A DNA stretch of 39,980 nucleotides from Sulfurimonadaceae bacterium (GCA_016744575.1 JADGEC010000018.1:1-39980); one strand, 5' to 3'; positions 1-7,809 are shown, numbered from the stretch's first letter. Notes: generated from the letters alone by a model not told the origin. A program made the numbers and translations.

Positions 1-73
1 GCCGACACGAGGATTTGAACCCCGGGCCTGCTGATTACAAATCAGCTGCTCTAGCCAACTGAGCTATGTCGGC
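1..73 (-). tRNA. tRNA-Thr (anticodon TGT), 3' end cut by window edge
   Basis: Read on the minus strand, the sequence folds as a tRNA. The acceptor arm GCCGACA pairs with TGTCGGC over 7 bp. A D-arm follows, then an anticodon stem GCTGA/TCAGC closing the loop TTTGTAA, whose anticodon is TGT (Thr). The T-arm is CGGGG/CCTCG around TTCAAAT. The acceptor 3' strand ends exactly at base 1, so the discriminator base and any CCA lie outside the window. It is preceded by a strong promoter at 91-119. Confidence 0.95.
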
Positions 74-90
74 ATCGAAATTGAGTCAGA

Positions 91-119
91 ATTATAGTCA
101 TATCGGAATGCAATGTCAA
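91..119 (-). promoter_or_regulatory. Consensus sigma-70 promoter of tRNA-Thr
   Basis: On the minus strand a perfect -35 box TTGACA (119-114) is followed after exactly 17 bp by a perfect -10 box TATAAT (96-91). The expected start is near base 84, about 10 nt before the mature tRNA. Campylobacterota housekeeping promoters usually lack a conserved -35 box, so full consensus here fits a strongly expressed stable-RNA gene. Confidence 0.85.
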
Positions 120-204
120 GCCTTTTACAAAAAGTTTTAAAATTTCTCAAAAATAGATCGTGAAGGCTACTCTCAGTCACGCTATAAATCACCTTTTCCT
201 TACA

Positions 205-210
205 TATAAT
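205..210 (+). promoter_or_regulatory. -10 box (TATAAT) upstream of the YaaA-family gene
   Basis: A perfect TATAAT hexamer lies between the divergent tRNA-Thr and the YaaA-family gene. Transcription would begin near 216-218. That puts the in-frame ATG at 216 at or next to the 5' end of the mRNA, and the family-supported ATG at 300 after a leader of about 84 nt. No clear -35 box is visible, which is normal for this phylum. Confidence 0.5.
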
Positions 211-299
211 AGAAAATGAGATTGAGTCAAAACTGGACTTTTCTCTCTTTCAGGATTAGTCAACGACTTTATTGTAGACTTCCTAAAAAAGATGACACT

Positions 300-1028
300 A
301 TGCTATTTACCCTTTTCTCTCCTGCTGAAGGAAAACTTACCGGAGGTCTTGCTCAACCGATGCATGATCTGCTCTTTGACCTCTCTAGCAGAGATAAGAT
401 ACTCCATGAATACAGTACTATAGTAAACTCCGGTGATACTACTGAGATAGAGGCACTTTTCGGTATAAAGAAAGCGAGTGACATCCAGCCCTACATCACA
501 GACTTACGTACAGCACCTGTCATGCCTGCCATAGAACGCTACAACGGAGTTGCTTACGAATATCTTGATTACAAAGGTCTCACAGATAAAGAGCAGGACT
601 ACCTTAAGAGACAGACTATAATCTTCTCCAACCTGTATGGTCCGCTTATGGGCGGTGACCTCATCGCCAACTATAAAGTCAAACAGGGTAACAGCATCGG
701 CAGTATTGCTCCGGAGAAGTTCTATAAAGAGGCCTTTAGCTCACAGCTTGATACACTCTTACAAGAGCATGACATCCTCGATCTTCGTGCCGGTCACTAT
801 GATAAGTTCTATAAAGTCACTCGACCCTACACAACTTTAAAGTTCATCAAAAACGGAAGAGTCGTCAGTCACTGGGCAAAAGCTTACCGCGGCATCGTGC
901 TAAGGTACCTTGCACAAAACAATATCACATCGCTCGATGCTTTTATGGCGATGGATATCGAGGGGCTTGCGGTAAAGGAGATAAAGAGGATCAAAGAGAA
1001 GACGGAGATCGTGTTTGATATAGTCTGA
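300..1028 (+). CDS. yaaA: YaaA/DUF328 (UPF0246) family peroxide-stress protein
   Basis: This is a 242-residue protein of the YaaA family. Members in other bacteria lower intracellular free iron and limit oxidative damage under peroxide stress; the E. coli protein also binds DNA. Family marks seen are the N-terminal MLFTLFSPAEGK (cf. the usual start with L.SPAK), the central LYGPLMGGDLIANYK and the C-terminal SHWAKAYRG. The frame is open back to an ATG at 216, adding 28 residues that do not resemble the family and would begin at the predicted transcript 5' end. The start at 300 is therefore preferred, although no good Shine-Dalgarno precedes it. It is a single gene with its own promoter. Confidence 0.85.
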   Translation: MLFTLFSPAEGKLTGGLAQPMHDLLFDLSSRDKILHEYSTIVNSGDTTEIEALFGIKKASDIQPYITDLRTAPVMPAIERYNGVAYEYLDYKGLTDKEQDYLKRQTIIFSNLYGPLMGGDLIANYKVKQGNSIGSIAPEKFYKEAFSSQLDTLLQEHDILDLRAGHYDKFYKVTRPYTTLKFIKNGRVVSHWAKAYRGIVLRYLAQNNITSLDAFMAMDIEGLAVKEIKRIKEKTEIVFDIV

Positions 1029-1153
1029 GCACTTCGATCGCCTTACTCACAGTTTCTTATCTATATGTTCAAGCTGACCAAAGTAGATATTCTCCGATGT
1101 AGAGAAGCCAGAGATATCAAATGATACCTTCTGTATAAAAAAAGGGAGAAAAA

Positions 1154-1357
1154 GTGCATTTAGTGACCGTTAAAGATGCCTGTAGCTGTTTTTTAAGATC
1201 CGCACTTCCAGAGAGTCAGCAGTTTGCTGACAAAGCCACAGCAAAAGGGAAGGCACAATGGCTGCTCGTTCGTATGAACAGAGAGTTCTGTAAGAAACAC
1301 ACCTTCTCTCTGGTAGAATCATTTGATGACTTTACCATCTATGTTCGTCCGAGATAA
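1154..1357 (+). CDS. Small uncharacterised basic protein (67 aa)
   Basis: The start is GTG, preceded by a good Shine-Dalgarno GGGAG at 1144-1148. The product is a soluble, Lys/Arg-rich protein of 67 residues with three cysteines (two in CSC near residue 10, one in EFCKK) and no signal peptide or membrane segment. I do not recognise a family. It stands alone, converging with the outer-membrane gene that ends at 1384. The ribosome-binding site and the absence of a competing gene support it as real. Function is unknown. Confidence 0.6.
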   Translation: MHLVTVKDACSCFLRSALPESQQFADKATAKGKAQWLLVRMNREFCKKHTFSLVESFDDFTIYVRPR

Positions 1358-1383
1358 CAACAGAAGGTAAACTACTGCTTGGA

Positions 1384-2286
1384 TCACGATCCATCAGCCC
1401 AGCGGTACTGCCATGCTAGACCGAGTGCATCAAAATCGGTTCCCGTACGGGTACTGATCCCGCTACTGCCATAGAGTTTGATGGAGCTCTTTTTACTGAC
1501 CGGTAGTGCCAATGTGACTCCCAGACGTGAATTAGCCAGAGGATCCCCTATGGCTACACCATCATTGCTCTGTTCGCCACCCCAGTAATAGTTGGCGTCT
1601 AACCCGATCCAGATACCTTTGCCGATATCATAGATGATATGTGCCTGTGTGGAGTAGACTGGCTCTTGTCTTCTCTTTTTCCCGTCTAAGTAGTCATTGT
1701 TCTCGCTATAGACCTCTACATCTGCCGCAAGCTCAAAGGTAAAGTCATTGACTGCCTGGGAAACACCCATACCCGTTTTGAATGCCCAGCGATTTGTACT
1801 GATGTTGACCGCCTTTGTACTGTCATACTGACCAGTAGGCGCAGTGACCTGGATGTTAACACCGACAATAGTGTCCTGTCTGTAAGAGGTGTACTCTTTG
1901 AGTGAGAGTGCCGGAGCACCAAAAAGATTAAATGAAAGTCCGGCTTTTAGATCACCAATCCCGCAGACATGACGACTCACCCTTTGTCCCTCTTGCTGTG
2001 CACTTCCATCAATACACATAGATGGAATGACGATGTTAGCCTTGGCACTCTGTCCAAAAGCCTCAAATACTCTTGCATATGCCAGTATAGCGCTATTCAC
2101 ATCCAGCTTTGGGTCTTCGAGCCCAAGTGACGGGTTATCAGCAAGTGCACCTTGAGAGTAGCCATAACCCACTACCAGGAAGTTCAGCCCCACAGGAGCA
2201 TTGGAGTACAACCTGGGCTCAAGCGACTGTGCAGCAGCTATCTGTATGCCTAATGACAGCATAAGAAGAGAGACACTTTTTTTCAT
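1384..2286 (-). CDS. Outer-membrane transporter-like protein, phenol-degradation MetA/SphA-like family
   Basis: The 300-residue product has a signal peptide (MKKSVSLLMLSLGIQIAAAQS). The mature part starts LEPRLYSNAPVGLNFLV, the hallmark of the COG4313 'MetA-pathway of phenol degradation' barrel family. The rest alternates amphipathic beta strands and ends LGLAWQYRWADGS. Members are predicted outer-membrane beta barrels for hydrophobic or aromatic solutes; the substrate cannot be read from the sequence. It is second in a two-gene unit, 21 bp after the stop of another barrel protein, so the two are probably co-transcribed. Confidence 0.75.
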   Translation of the reverse strand: MKKSVSLLMLSLGIQIAAAQSLEPRLYSNAPVGLNFLVVGYGYSQGALADNPSLGLEDPKLDVNSAILAYARVFEAFGQSAKANIVIPSMCIDGSAQQEGQRVSRHVCGIGDLKAGLSFNLFGAPALSLKEYTSYRQDTIVGVNIQVTAPTGQYDSTKAVNISTNRWAFKTGMGVSQAVNDFTFELAADVEVYSENNDYLDGKKRRQEPVYSTQAHIIYDIGKGIWIGLDANYYWGGEQSNDGVAIGDPLANSRLGVTLALPVSKKSSIKLYGSSGISTRTGTDFDALGLAWQYRWADGS

Positions 2287-2307
2287 CTTAAGTTCCCGCT
2301 GCGCGGA

Positions 2308-3117
2308 TCAAAATAGAAAGCTAAGATACGCTGTGATACCAGAAAGCTGGTTCTCGATTGTGACCTTTTTATCACCATCATCCATCTCGACTCCGAGAGT
2401 ATTACTGTTAAACCCTACTCCCAGGCCCATGTTTTCCATAAAACGGTACTCAAGGTTCAACATACTACTGATAAACGAACCTTTATAGATATCATACTTC
2501 ATATAGAAATACTCTACTTTATAGTTCAAAAACAGCGTGTCCTGGATGACAGTGTACTCCCCTTTAAAACCAAAGACAGGAAGTGGTGCCGTCACACTGG
2601 AACCGGATGAGACCAGTGTGTCCGCTTCACCGTTGACATTCCCATCCGCAGCGAGCCCAAGGTCCAGCTTCGTGACATGCAGTCCTGCCGTCAGCATCAG
2701 TTCGATGTCCTCATTATGGTAAAAAGAGTAACCGTAGTTCACTTTATAGATGTCCATGTCAAAATAACTCTTGACCTGCACATCGGACAATGTGTCTCCA
2801 TTCCACTCAAACTCGTTCTCAACGAACTTGTTCCCATCGCTCTTCACACTGAAATATGAGATATCCATACTGTGGACATCAGTGAACCGGTAGCGGGCAT
2901 CAAGACGAAAAGCACCCGTATCATTGTCAAGACCTAACTGATCTTCAGTGTTGATCTTCGCACCTATAGGTACACCCTTTTTACCTAGCTGCATGTCCGT
3001 CTGAAAGTCGGTCACAAACATGCCACCTAGATCGATCTTCCACCTATCCTGCATCTCTGCAAACAGGCTGGTACCTAAAAACATCACTATGGTCACTATC
3101 AGCTTAATATTTCTCAT
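2308..3117 (-). CDS. Outer-membrane beta-barrel protein, function unknown
   Basis: The product is 269 residues with a signal peptide ending near LFAE, then alternating hydrophobic/polar strands with acidic loops. It ends in YLSFLF, a C-terminal phenylalanine as required by the BAM insertion machinery. The start ATG follows AAGGA with somewhat long spacing. It is the first gene of the unit with the phenol-MetA-like barrel. No family name is recognised. The barrel assignment rests on the signal peptide, strand pattern and terminal Phe; no substrate is inferred. Confidence 0.65.
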   Translation of the reverse strand: MRNIKLIVTIVMFLGTSLFAEMQDRWKIDLGGMFVTDFQTDMQLGKKGVPIGAKINTEDQLGLDNDTGAFRLDARYRFTDVHSMDISYFSVKSDGNKFVENEFEWNGDTLSDVQVKSYFDMDIYKVNYGYSFYHNEDIELMLTAGLHVTKLDLGLAADGNVNGEADTLVSSGSSVTAPLPVFGFKGEYTVIQDTLFLNYKVEYFYMKYDIYKGSFISSMLNLEYRFMENMGLGVGFNSNTLGVEMDDGDKKVTIENQLSGITAYLSFLF

Positions 3118-3250
3118 CTCTCATCTTTCCTTAAATGTGAATGGAACTCATATAGTAGCATCATCGACACTATAGAACTATTTAACCAGCAGTCATCTCT
3201 TCTCGATCTCCACACCATTTACACACTCTTAGCCCCTATACTCTCTGAAG

Positions 3251-3280
3251 CGGTCAGGAGTCCCACTTCTCTCCTGATCG
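3251..3280. other. Stem-loop with 10-bp stem
   Basis: CGGTCAGGAG (3251-3260) pairs with CTCCTGATCG (3271-3280) over 10 bp with one G-T wobble, around a 10-nt loop. No U-tract follows on either strand, so a classical terminator is not supported. It could be an attenuator or transcript-stabilising element upstream of the small decayed gene, or a protein-binding palindrome. Confidence 0.45.
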
Positions 3281-3306
3281 ATCCTCCTTTCAACTCCTTG
3301 AACATT

Positions 3307-3336
3307 CCTTGTCATCTTTTTCTTTTTCTGACAAGG
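3307..3336 (+). promoter_or_regulatory. Hairpin overlapping the ribosome-binding site of the SHOCT remnant
   Basis: CCTTGTCA (3307-3314) is perfectly complementary to TGACAAGG (3329-3336) across a 14-nt U/C-rich loop. The 3' arm contains the first part of the Shine-Dalgarno AAGGAAG of the ATG at 3343. If transcribed, the hairpin would hide the ribosome-binding site. This may be a relic of regulation of the gene before it decayed. Confidence 0.4.
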
Positions 3337-3342
3337 AAGACC

Positions 3343-3520
3343 ATGCCTATCATCTCCCTCATACTCATAGCTCTAGTACTAGCAAGCTTTCTATAAACAA
3401 AGGCTCATCGGGCGAAGAAGGGTCAGATAGAGCGACTGAGTCATCAAAGATGTTAAAAAAGGACTACTTAGTGAAGAGGAGTTCAGGCAATTAAAACAGG
3501 GTCTTGCGGCGAAGAGTTAA
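3343..3520 (+). pseudogene. Decayed small membrane protein with C-terminal SHOCT-like motif
   Basis: After AAGGAAG an ATG opens MPIISLILIALVLASFL, a single hydrophobic helix, then hits TAA at 3394. The same frame continues as TKAHRAKKGQIERLSH. A one-base shift near 3443 is then needed to read IKDVKKGLLSEEEFRQ, then LKQGLAAKS and a stop at 3518-3520. The last part matches the short SHOCT motif (L.D.G.ITEEEF...K..LL), which is often found at the C-terminus of small one-helix bacterial membrane proteins. Helix, linker and SHOCT tail in the right order, broken by one stop and one frameshift, indicate a pseudogene. A sequencing error could explain one lesion but hardly both. Confidence 0.5.
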
Positions 3521-3644
3521 GATGCTGTGTAAGACGGCAGCTATCGATTACTCTGCGTAGATGCTATATGGAGTTAAATACAACATATGGGACTCTTGGC
3601 CATAACGGATGAAGAAAAAGAATTGTGACCCAATCATCATAAAT

Positions 3645-5468
3645 CTACAAATCAGTAATTCGTTTTGCATAATCCTCTAGTATTCGGATATCTTTAAAAC
3701 CTTCTTTTTCAGCTTGAGTGATATTCTCACTCAGATCCCATCCGATGGATTTGTGACCATCTTCCAAAAGTCTATCCAGCTCTATTTTAGCCTCTTCAAA
3801 ATATTCTGGAAAATGAGCCAATCGATAGAACCATAGTTCAACCGTCAAGTCACCTTCAGTCTGATCATTTTTAAAGGCTTTTTCCAAAAATGTAACTGAC
3901 TCGGCCTTTCTCCCTTGTGCTAACAAATGCTGAGCATAGTTGCCATTGTTATTGGCATCATCTGATTCCAGCTCCAATGCCTTTTTGTAATACCTCTCTG
4001 CCTCGTCATACTCTTTTCTGATATTATGCAAGAAAAGAGCATAGTTGCCATTGTTGTTAGCATCATCTGATTCCAGCTCCAATGCCTTTTTGTAATACCT
4101 CTCTGCCTCGTCATACTCTTTTCTGATGTTATGTAAAAAAAGAGCATAGTTGCCATTTTTATTGACACCATCAGGGTTCAGTTCCAATGCCCTCTTGTAA
4201 TACCTCTCTGCCTCGTCATACTCTTTTCTGATATTATGCAAGAAAAAGGCATAGTTGCCATTGTTATTGGCACCATCAGGGTTCAGTTCCAATGCCTTCT
4301 TGTAGTACTTCTCAGCCTCATCATACTCTTCTCTGCTATCATCTAAGAAAATTGCATAGTTGCACATCAGCTCATGGCTATTTGGAATTTTTTTCAAACC
4401 TTGATTATATATCACATCTTTTTTATCCAGATCTTTTTCATTTCTCGCTTCTAACTCAAATTCCCACCAAGAAGGGAGAAGTTTTTCTATGGCTCTCTTT
4501 CCATCATCATCCAATGAAGACTCCCCTAGTCTTTCAAGTTGTCTCTTATAGGTCTCTGCATACTCTATTGCATTTTTAATGATCTGGCTATTATCTATGT
4601 TCTCTCTATCTATCAATGGTTCAAACCCAAGCCTGTCATTTACTAAAAGCATGAATTGGTCAAAACCCTTTATAGAGACAGTAAAATCCTGCTTTGTCAG
4701 CACTCCTTTAATCTTATCCGAGAGTCCACTTTTATCACCACGATGACACCAATAGATGGGTTTTCTATCTTGAATGTTCTTCAGATAGTTCATCAGGCTA
4801 TCATCGTTACCGCCATATCCCAGAACTATGATCGCATTTTCCATCAGCACCGGTTTCAGTGCTTTTTCCCACTGCTCATCGAGTGTCTTTGTCGTACCAT
4901 CAGTATTATAGGGGTCAAATAGAAAATCTCTATGGATCTTGATGATAGTAGGTCTTGAAGGAGAGGTCGGATTGATGTAGTTACTAAGTAGTTCATGTCC
5001 AAGGACAAGAGGTCTTGATTTTTTAAACTCGAAGAGTGCATCTTCTGTCATCGTATCAAAATTCGTAGTGATGACAAACTTGTTTGGGGTCTCATCAAGT
5101 AGTTGAGCTAAAAAGGAATAACCTATGCTCGGCCGTGCCCGGTCCATATACTTTTGAAGTTCCTGATAGCCTGCTTGATAGTTTGCTTCAAACCTTTTTT
5201 CAAATATCTTTGTATAAGATTCTGATATCTTGGATTCATCAAACCCTGAGATCGAGTCTTGCCATATTTTAAGTGCGTTATCAGATATATCTTCTTTAAG
5301 CTCTTTATACCATTTTTCAGCAAGTTCATTTCCTGATGGTATCTTTGAGTTGATCGATGCCCCGGCTCCCAAGATGAATCCATATCGAATACTGCTATTT
5401 GGCTCATTTGAAGCCTTTATCGACCGGATCAGCTGATCTTGAGTTATCTCTTTTGCCGAAATATCCAC
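3645..5468 (-). CDS. SIR2-like domain protein with C-terminal TPR repeats (candidate defence effector)
   Basis: The 607-residue cytoplasmic protein starts at a GTG with AAAGG upstream. Residues 28-290 form a SIR2_2-type Rossmann domain with GAGAS (34-38), TTNFD (134-138), KIHRD (His179) and GYGGNDD (217-223). Asn136 and His179 correspond to the residues needed for NAD hydrolysis in defence SIR2 proteins, so NADase activity is plausible. Residues about 345-545 are TPR helices for protein binding. Five units have a strict 105-bp (35-residue) period and middle copies almost identical in DNA. The gene lies 39 bp downstream of a patatin-like phospholipase gene on the same strand, so the two probably form an operon. 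NAD-depleting abortive infection is an inference from domain type, not from homology to a named system. Confidence 0.8.
   Translation of the reverse strand: MDISAKEITQDQLIRSIKASNEPNSSIRYGFILGAGASINSKIPSGNELAEKWYKELKEDISDNALKIWQDSISGFDESKISESYTKIFEKRFEANYQAGYQELQKYMDRARPSIGYSFLAQLLDETPNKFVITTNFDTMTEDALFEFKKSRPLVLGHELLSNYINPTSPSRPTIIKIHRDFLFDPYNTDGTTKTLDEQWEKALKPVLMENAIIVLGYGGNDDSLMNYLKNIQDRKPIYWCHRGDKSGLSDKIKGVLTKQDFTVSIKGFDQFMLLVNDRLGFEPLIDRENIDNSQIIKNAIEYAETYKRQLERLGESSLDDDGKRAIEKLLPSWWEFELEARNEKDLDKKDVIYNQGLKKIPNSHELMCNYAIFLDDSREEYDEAEKYYKKALELNPDGANNNGNYAFFLHNIRKEYDEAERYYKRALELNPDGVNKNGNYALFLHNIRKEYDEAERYYKKALELESDDANNNGNYALFLHNIRKEYDEAERYYKKALELESDDANNNGNYAQHLLAQGRKAESVTFLEKAFKNDQTEGDLTVELWFYRLAHFPEYFEEAKIELDRLLEDGHKSIGWDLSENITQAEKEGFKDIRILEDYAKRITDL
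3935..4459 (-). repeat. Tandem 105-bp repeats encoding TPR units
   Basis: The landmark CATAGTTGC recurs at 3935, 4040, 4145, 4250 and 4355, exactly 105 bp apart. The units beginning at 3935 and 4040 differ at only about half a dozen positions; the one at 4355 is clearly more diverged. This indicates recent duplication or gene conversion of 35-residue TPR units (NYALFLHNIRKEYDEAERYY core). Copy number is likely to vary between strains. Confidence 0.85.
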
Positions 5469-5507
5469 TCTTTTGCCTTTCGAAGTACTCTACGTTCACA
5501 TGATCTT

Positions 5508-7154
5508 CTATTCTGCTAAGAGTCCATTTTTATCTAGGTCTTCTGTGATCTTATCGATGATCGCCTTCGATATCCGCCGTTTTCTCATCCAGATCAATAT
5601 TTTGAGGACTTTACGTAACCAAAAGCTATCAATATACTCTTCCAAAGCTTTTGTAGAAAGCGCATTGACTCTTCCATCGATCTGTTTTTTCAAGACTTTC
5701 AGGTCATCTCTCGTATATTTTGGCCATGGCGGTCGTTCTACTTTTATCTTCGCAGTCCCACATAGAGGTATGATCGGAACAGCTTCTTGTCTGGTCTGAC
5801 TGGACGTAAAAAGACTCTTTTTCTTTTGACTGAACAAAGGGTGTCCCTTGGCTAGGGTAAGATGACATTGCAAGAAGTGCTGGCAGTTTCGTCTTCCAAG
5901 ATTGAAGTCATGTTGCCTGAAATCATGAGATAGAAAGCCACCAAACCCACCCAGTGAACCACTTGCGATCGGTGAGTTTTTTGCATCACTTCTCGTAGGT
6001 GAGATCAAAAACCTCTCTTGTGAATGATTAAGATCAGTACGCTTGATCTCTTCAAGTTTAAAACGAGCCTGATTTTTCAGTGCCGAGAACATACCTTTAA
6101 ACACTCCAAAAATATCAAGTCTTTCTACTGAACCAGTAAATTCAAGGGGATCACTCTGAGGAAAAGGATCGACCATCAATATTGCACTGGAAGGATATTT
6201 TTGGTTAGGTCCACTACTGCAAACGTCTTCCGATAATAAGGATGTTAACAATTCAAAAGGCTCATTGTTCATCAGACCGCCATCGACACAGTTAAAGGTA
6301 TAGTGGTTTGACATCCCTTTCGGCCAGCTCGGTGCTATATGGCTGATCTGATTCCCTTTCTCTGGATTATTTCCGTGACAATCAACGCAGTCAAGATGAG
6401 TCAACCATTCTCGATTATTATAACCCGATACAGGTCTTCGAAGCTGTCGGGAAGCAAGTCCTAATGGAAAAGCACCACTCGCTAGCGCTGATTCTCCAAA
6501 AAACTCCCAACGTTTATCCCGATAGTCTTTTGGATTTAGCCATATGGCACTATCAAACATCCTCACATCTTTATCTGGTTCCTTCTCAGAAAAGATGAAA
6601 TGGATAAAGTCCTCATGTAGCAACATGCCATGTTGTCTAGCTGCCTGAACTCTATTTGTAGTCTCTCCTTGAAACTCTACATGATAAGGAACGCCATTAA
6701 GATTCGCCACTGATATCGCAACATGTAGGTATTCGCTGATAAAATCAGGCCACTCATCATTGCTAGGAATAATATCTATCGCTTCCTTGGCGATCTCATC
6801 CAAGACCGTAGAATCAAGTATGGACGGAATCCCGTTACTGTCTTTGAGGTCTTGACTCTGAAGAAGTCTATCGATATCGATCTTTTCGACCCAGGACCTA
6901 TAAAGGTTGTTATCGGACGTCTCAAATCTTCCACCAAGCATCGCTGTCATGATAGCTGCTGTCATCCCTCCAGCAGAAGCACCAGAGATAGTATTGATCT
7001 TAACATCATAAGGATAGGTCTCAGGGTCTTCTTTCTTCTCTTTTTCCCACTCCTTTAGTGCTTCAAGTAAAAAGTCCATAACACCTGCGGTGTATGCCCC
7101 AGCAGATATCGCGCCAGCCATGGTCAGATCTAATGTAAATACTGGTTTGTTCAT
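5508..7154 (-). CDS. Patatin-like phospholipase family protein
   Basis: The 548-residue protein has no signal peptide. The N-terminus has AGAISAGAYTAGV (13-25) in place of the glycine-rich oxyanion loop. The nucleophile elbow is GASAG (58-62, Ser60), and the partner Asp of the Ser-Asp dyad is in DGGLMNNEPFELL (near residue 290). The family hydrolyses ester bonds of phospholipids. Patatin domains serve as membrane-attacking effectors in some CBASS systems, but no cyclase or Cap gene is present here. The start has GAGGG five bases upstream. It is the first gene of a two-gene unit with the SIR2-TPR gene. A CVDCH motif near residue 260 is probably not heme-binding because the protein is cytoplasmic. 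The dyad is intact, so it is likely active; the biological role is uncertain. Confidence 0.85.
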   Translation of the reverse strand: MNKPVFTLDLTMAGAISAGAYTAGVMDFLLEALKEWEKEKKEDPETYPYDVKINTISGASAGGMTAAIMTAMLGGRFETSDNNLYRSWVEKIDIDRLLQSQDLKDSNGIPSILDSTVLDEIAKEAIDIIPSNDEWPDFISEYLHVAISVANLNGVPYHVEFQGETTNRVQAARQHGMLLHEDFIHFIFSEKEPDKDVRMFDSAIWLNPKDYRDKRWEFFGESALASGAFPLGLASRQLRRPVSGYNNREWLTHLDCVDCHGNNPEKGNQISHIAPSWPKGMSNHYTFNCVDGGLMNNEPFELLTSLLSEDVCSSGPNQKYPSSAILMVDPFPQSDPLEFTGSVERLDIFGVFKGMFSALKNQARFKLEEIKRTDLNHSQERFLISPTRSDAKNSPIASGSLGGFGGFLSHDFRQHDFNLGRRNCQHFLQCHLTLAKGHPLFSQKKKSLFTSSQTRQEAVPIIPLCGTAKIKVERPPWPKYTRDDLKVLKKQIDGRVNALSTKALEEYIDSFWLRKVLKILIWMRKRRISKAIIDKITEDLDKNGLLAE

Positions 7155-7721
7155 GAAAACCCTCTCAGATATTTGTTATCACTTGTCGGCAACCTTCATT
7201 AAAAGACCTACTATCGATGCAAGCCTAGCTTCTTCTTACGAATGACTTTTGAAAAAATGGGGATGAGGCTACTTTGGTTTAAATCTATACAGGAGCCATT
7301 TCCTGATCTTCGGATTGATAAGCTATAAGTTTTGAATCTATGACATATGAATCAGATAAAAGCCAGAATAATAGACAGTTACCGAATACCCTGTCACTTG
7401 CAACGAAGATAGACCTGAGTGGTCTCAGTGTTGACAACTAGTTTTATTCAACATCAAAAAAAATCAAACCTTTACAAAATCACCAACAATTTCTGGACTA
7501 TACTTTCTAAATTATGTATGGGTTTCTCTTAAGTCATTATCAATTGTTATAACAAACTATAATGGAAAAAAGTTGCATATTCGTTGCATTTTCTAGAAAG
7601 GTATCAAAATAGATATGTTTTTACACTAAAGGGTAAACAAATATCTTGTCAGAAAAGCTTATAACATATTATAAATACACCTAAAAAAGCAGCGTGTTAT
7701 CACTTGAACAGTATCGATCTC

Positions 7722-7793
7722 GACTCCATCGCTTTTGCGTCGATGAGAAAGGCCATAGCACTTTTAAAGGTGCCAAGCAAAAGCAGACTCCAT
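7722..7793 (+). other. Structured segment, possible small RNA or promoter-proximal element
   Basis: GCTTTTGC (7731-7738) pairs perfectly with GCAAAAGC (7777-7784), enclosing a second hairpin GCAC...GTGC (7758-7773). The whole is flanked by two direct copies of GACTCCAT (7722-7729, 7786-7793). A TATTATAAA-like box lies near 7670. It could be a short RNA, or DNA structure around the thioredoxin promoter; no known RNA family is recognised. Confidence 0.3.
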
Positions 7794-7797
7794 AGTG

Positions 7798-7803
7798 TAT
7801 AAT
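7798..7803 (+). promoter_or_regulatory. -10 box of the thioredoxin-like gene (leaderless configuration)
   Basis: TATAAT is followed by six bases (GCCGCC) and then the ATG at 7810. A start seven bases after the box would be the A of the ATG itself. No Shine-Dalgarno is present. The same TATAAT-N6-ATG spacing occurs at 26223 and, on the other strand, at 31416. Confidence 0.6.
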
Positions 7804-7809
7804 GCCGCC

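Larger units (their letters stand above)
3118..3644. other. Intergenic stretch with two hairpins and a decayed small gene
   Basis: About 530 bp separate the outer-membrane pair from the SIR2 gene. It holds a 10-bp hairpin (3251-3280), an 8-bp hairpin (3307-3336) and the remnant of a small SHOCT-type gene (3343-3520), listed separately. The rest (3118-3250 and 3521-3644) shows no open frame or motif I can support. The promoter of the outer-membrane pair should lie in the left part. Confidence 0.6.
7155..7809. other. Gene-free AT-rich region between the patatin gene and the thioredoxin-like gene
   Basis: No credible coding frame is seen in this stretch of about 650 bp between divergent genes. 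It should contain the promoter of the patatin/SIR2 unit at its left. In the middle it has a short tandem GTTGCAT repeat near 7575 and an AT-rich patch. Its last 90 bp are a structured segment (7722-7793) running into the thioredoxin promoter. A Fur-box-like run near 7535 is too poor to call. Confidence 0.5.

Noticed and set aside
216-299. N-terminal extension of the YaaA-family gene from ATG 216
   Set aside because: The extra 28 residues do not fit the family and would begin at or before the predicted transcript start; a leaderless start there cannot be fully excluded.
6360-6400. CVDCH heme-type motif in the patatin protein
   Set aside because: The protein has no signal peptide, so heme c attachment in the periplasm is not possible; at most a metal site.
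7530-7555. Fur-box-like run TCATTATCAATTGTTATAA
   Set aside because: Only one half matches well and it is distant from both flanking genes.
7560-7600. Minus-strand MQRICNFF-like peptide resembling integrase tails
   Set aside because: Too short and too common a word; no recombinase body or attachment repeat is nearby.
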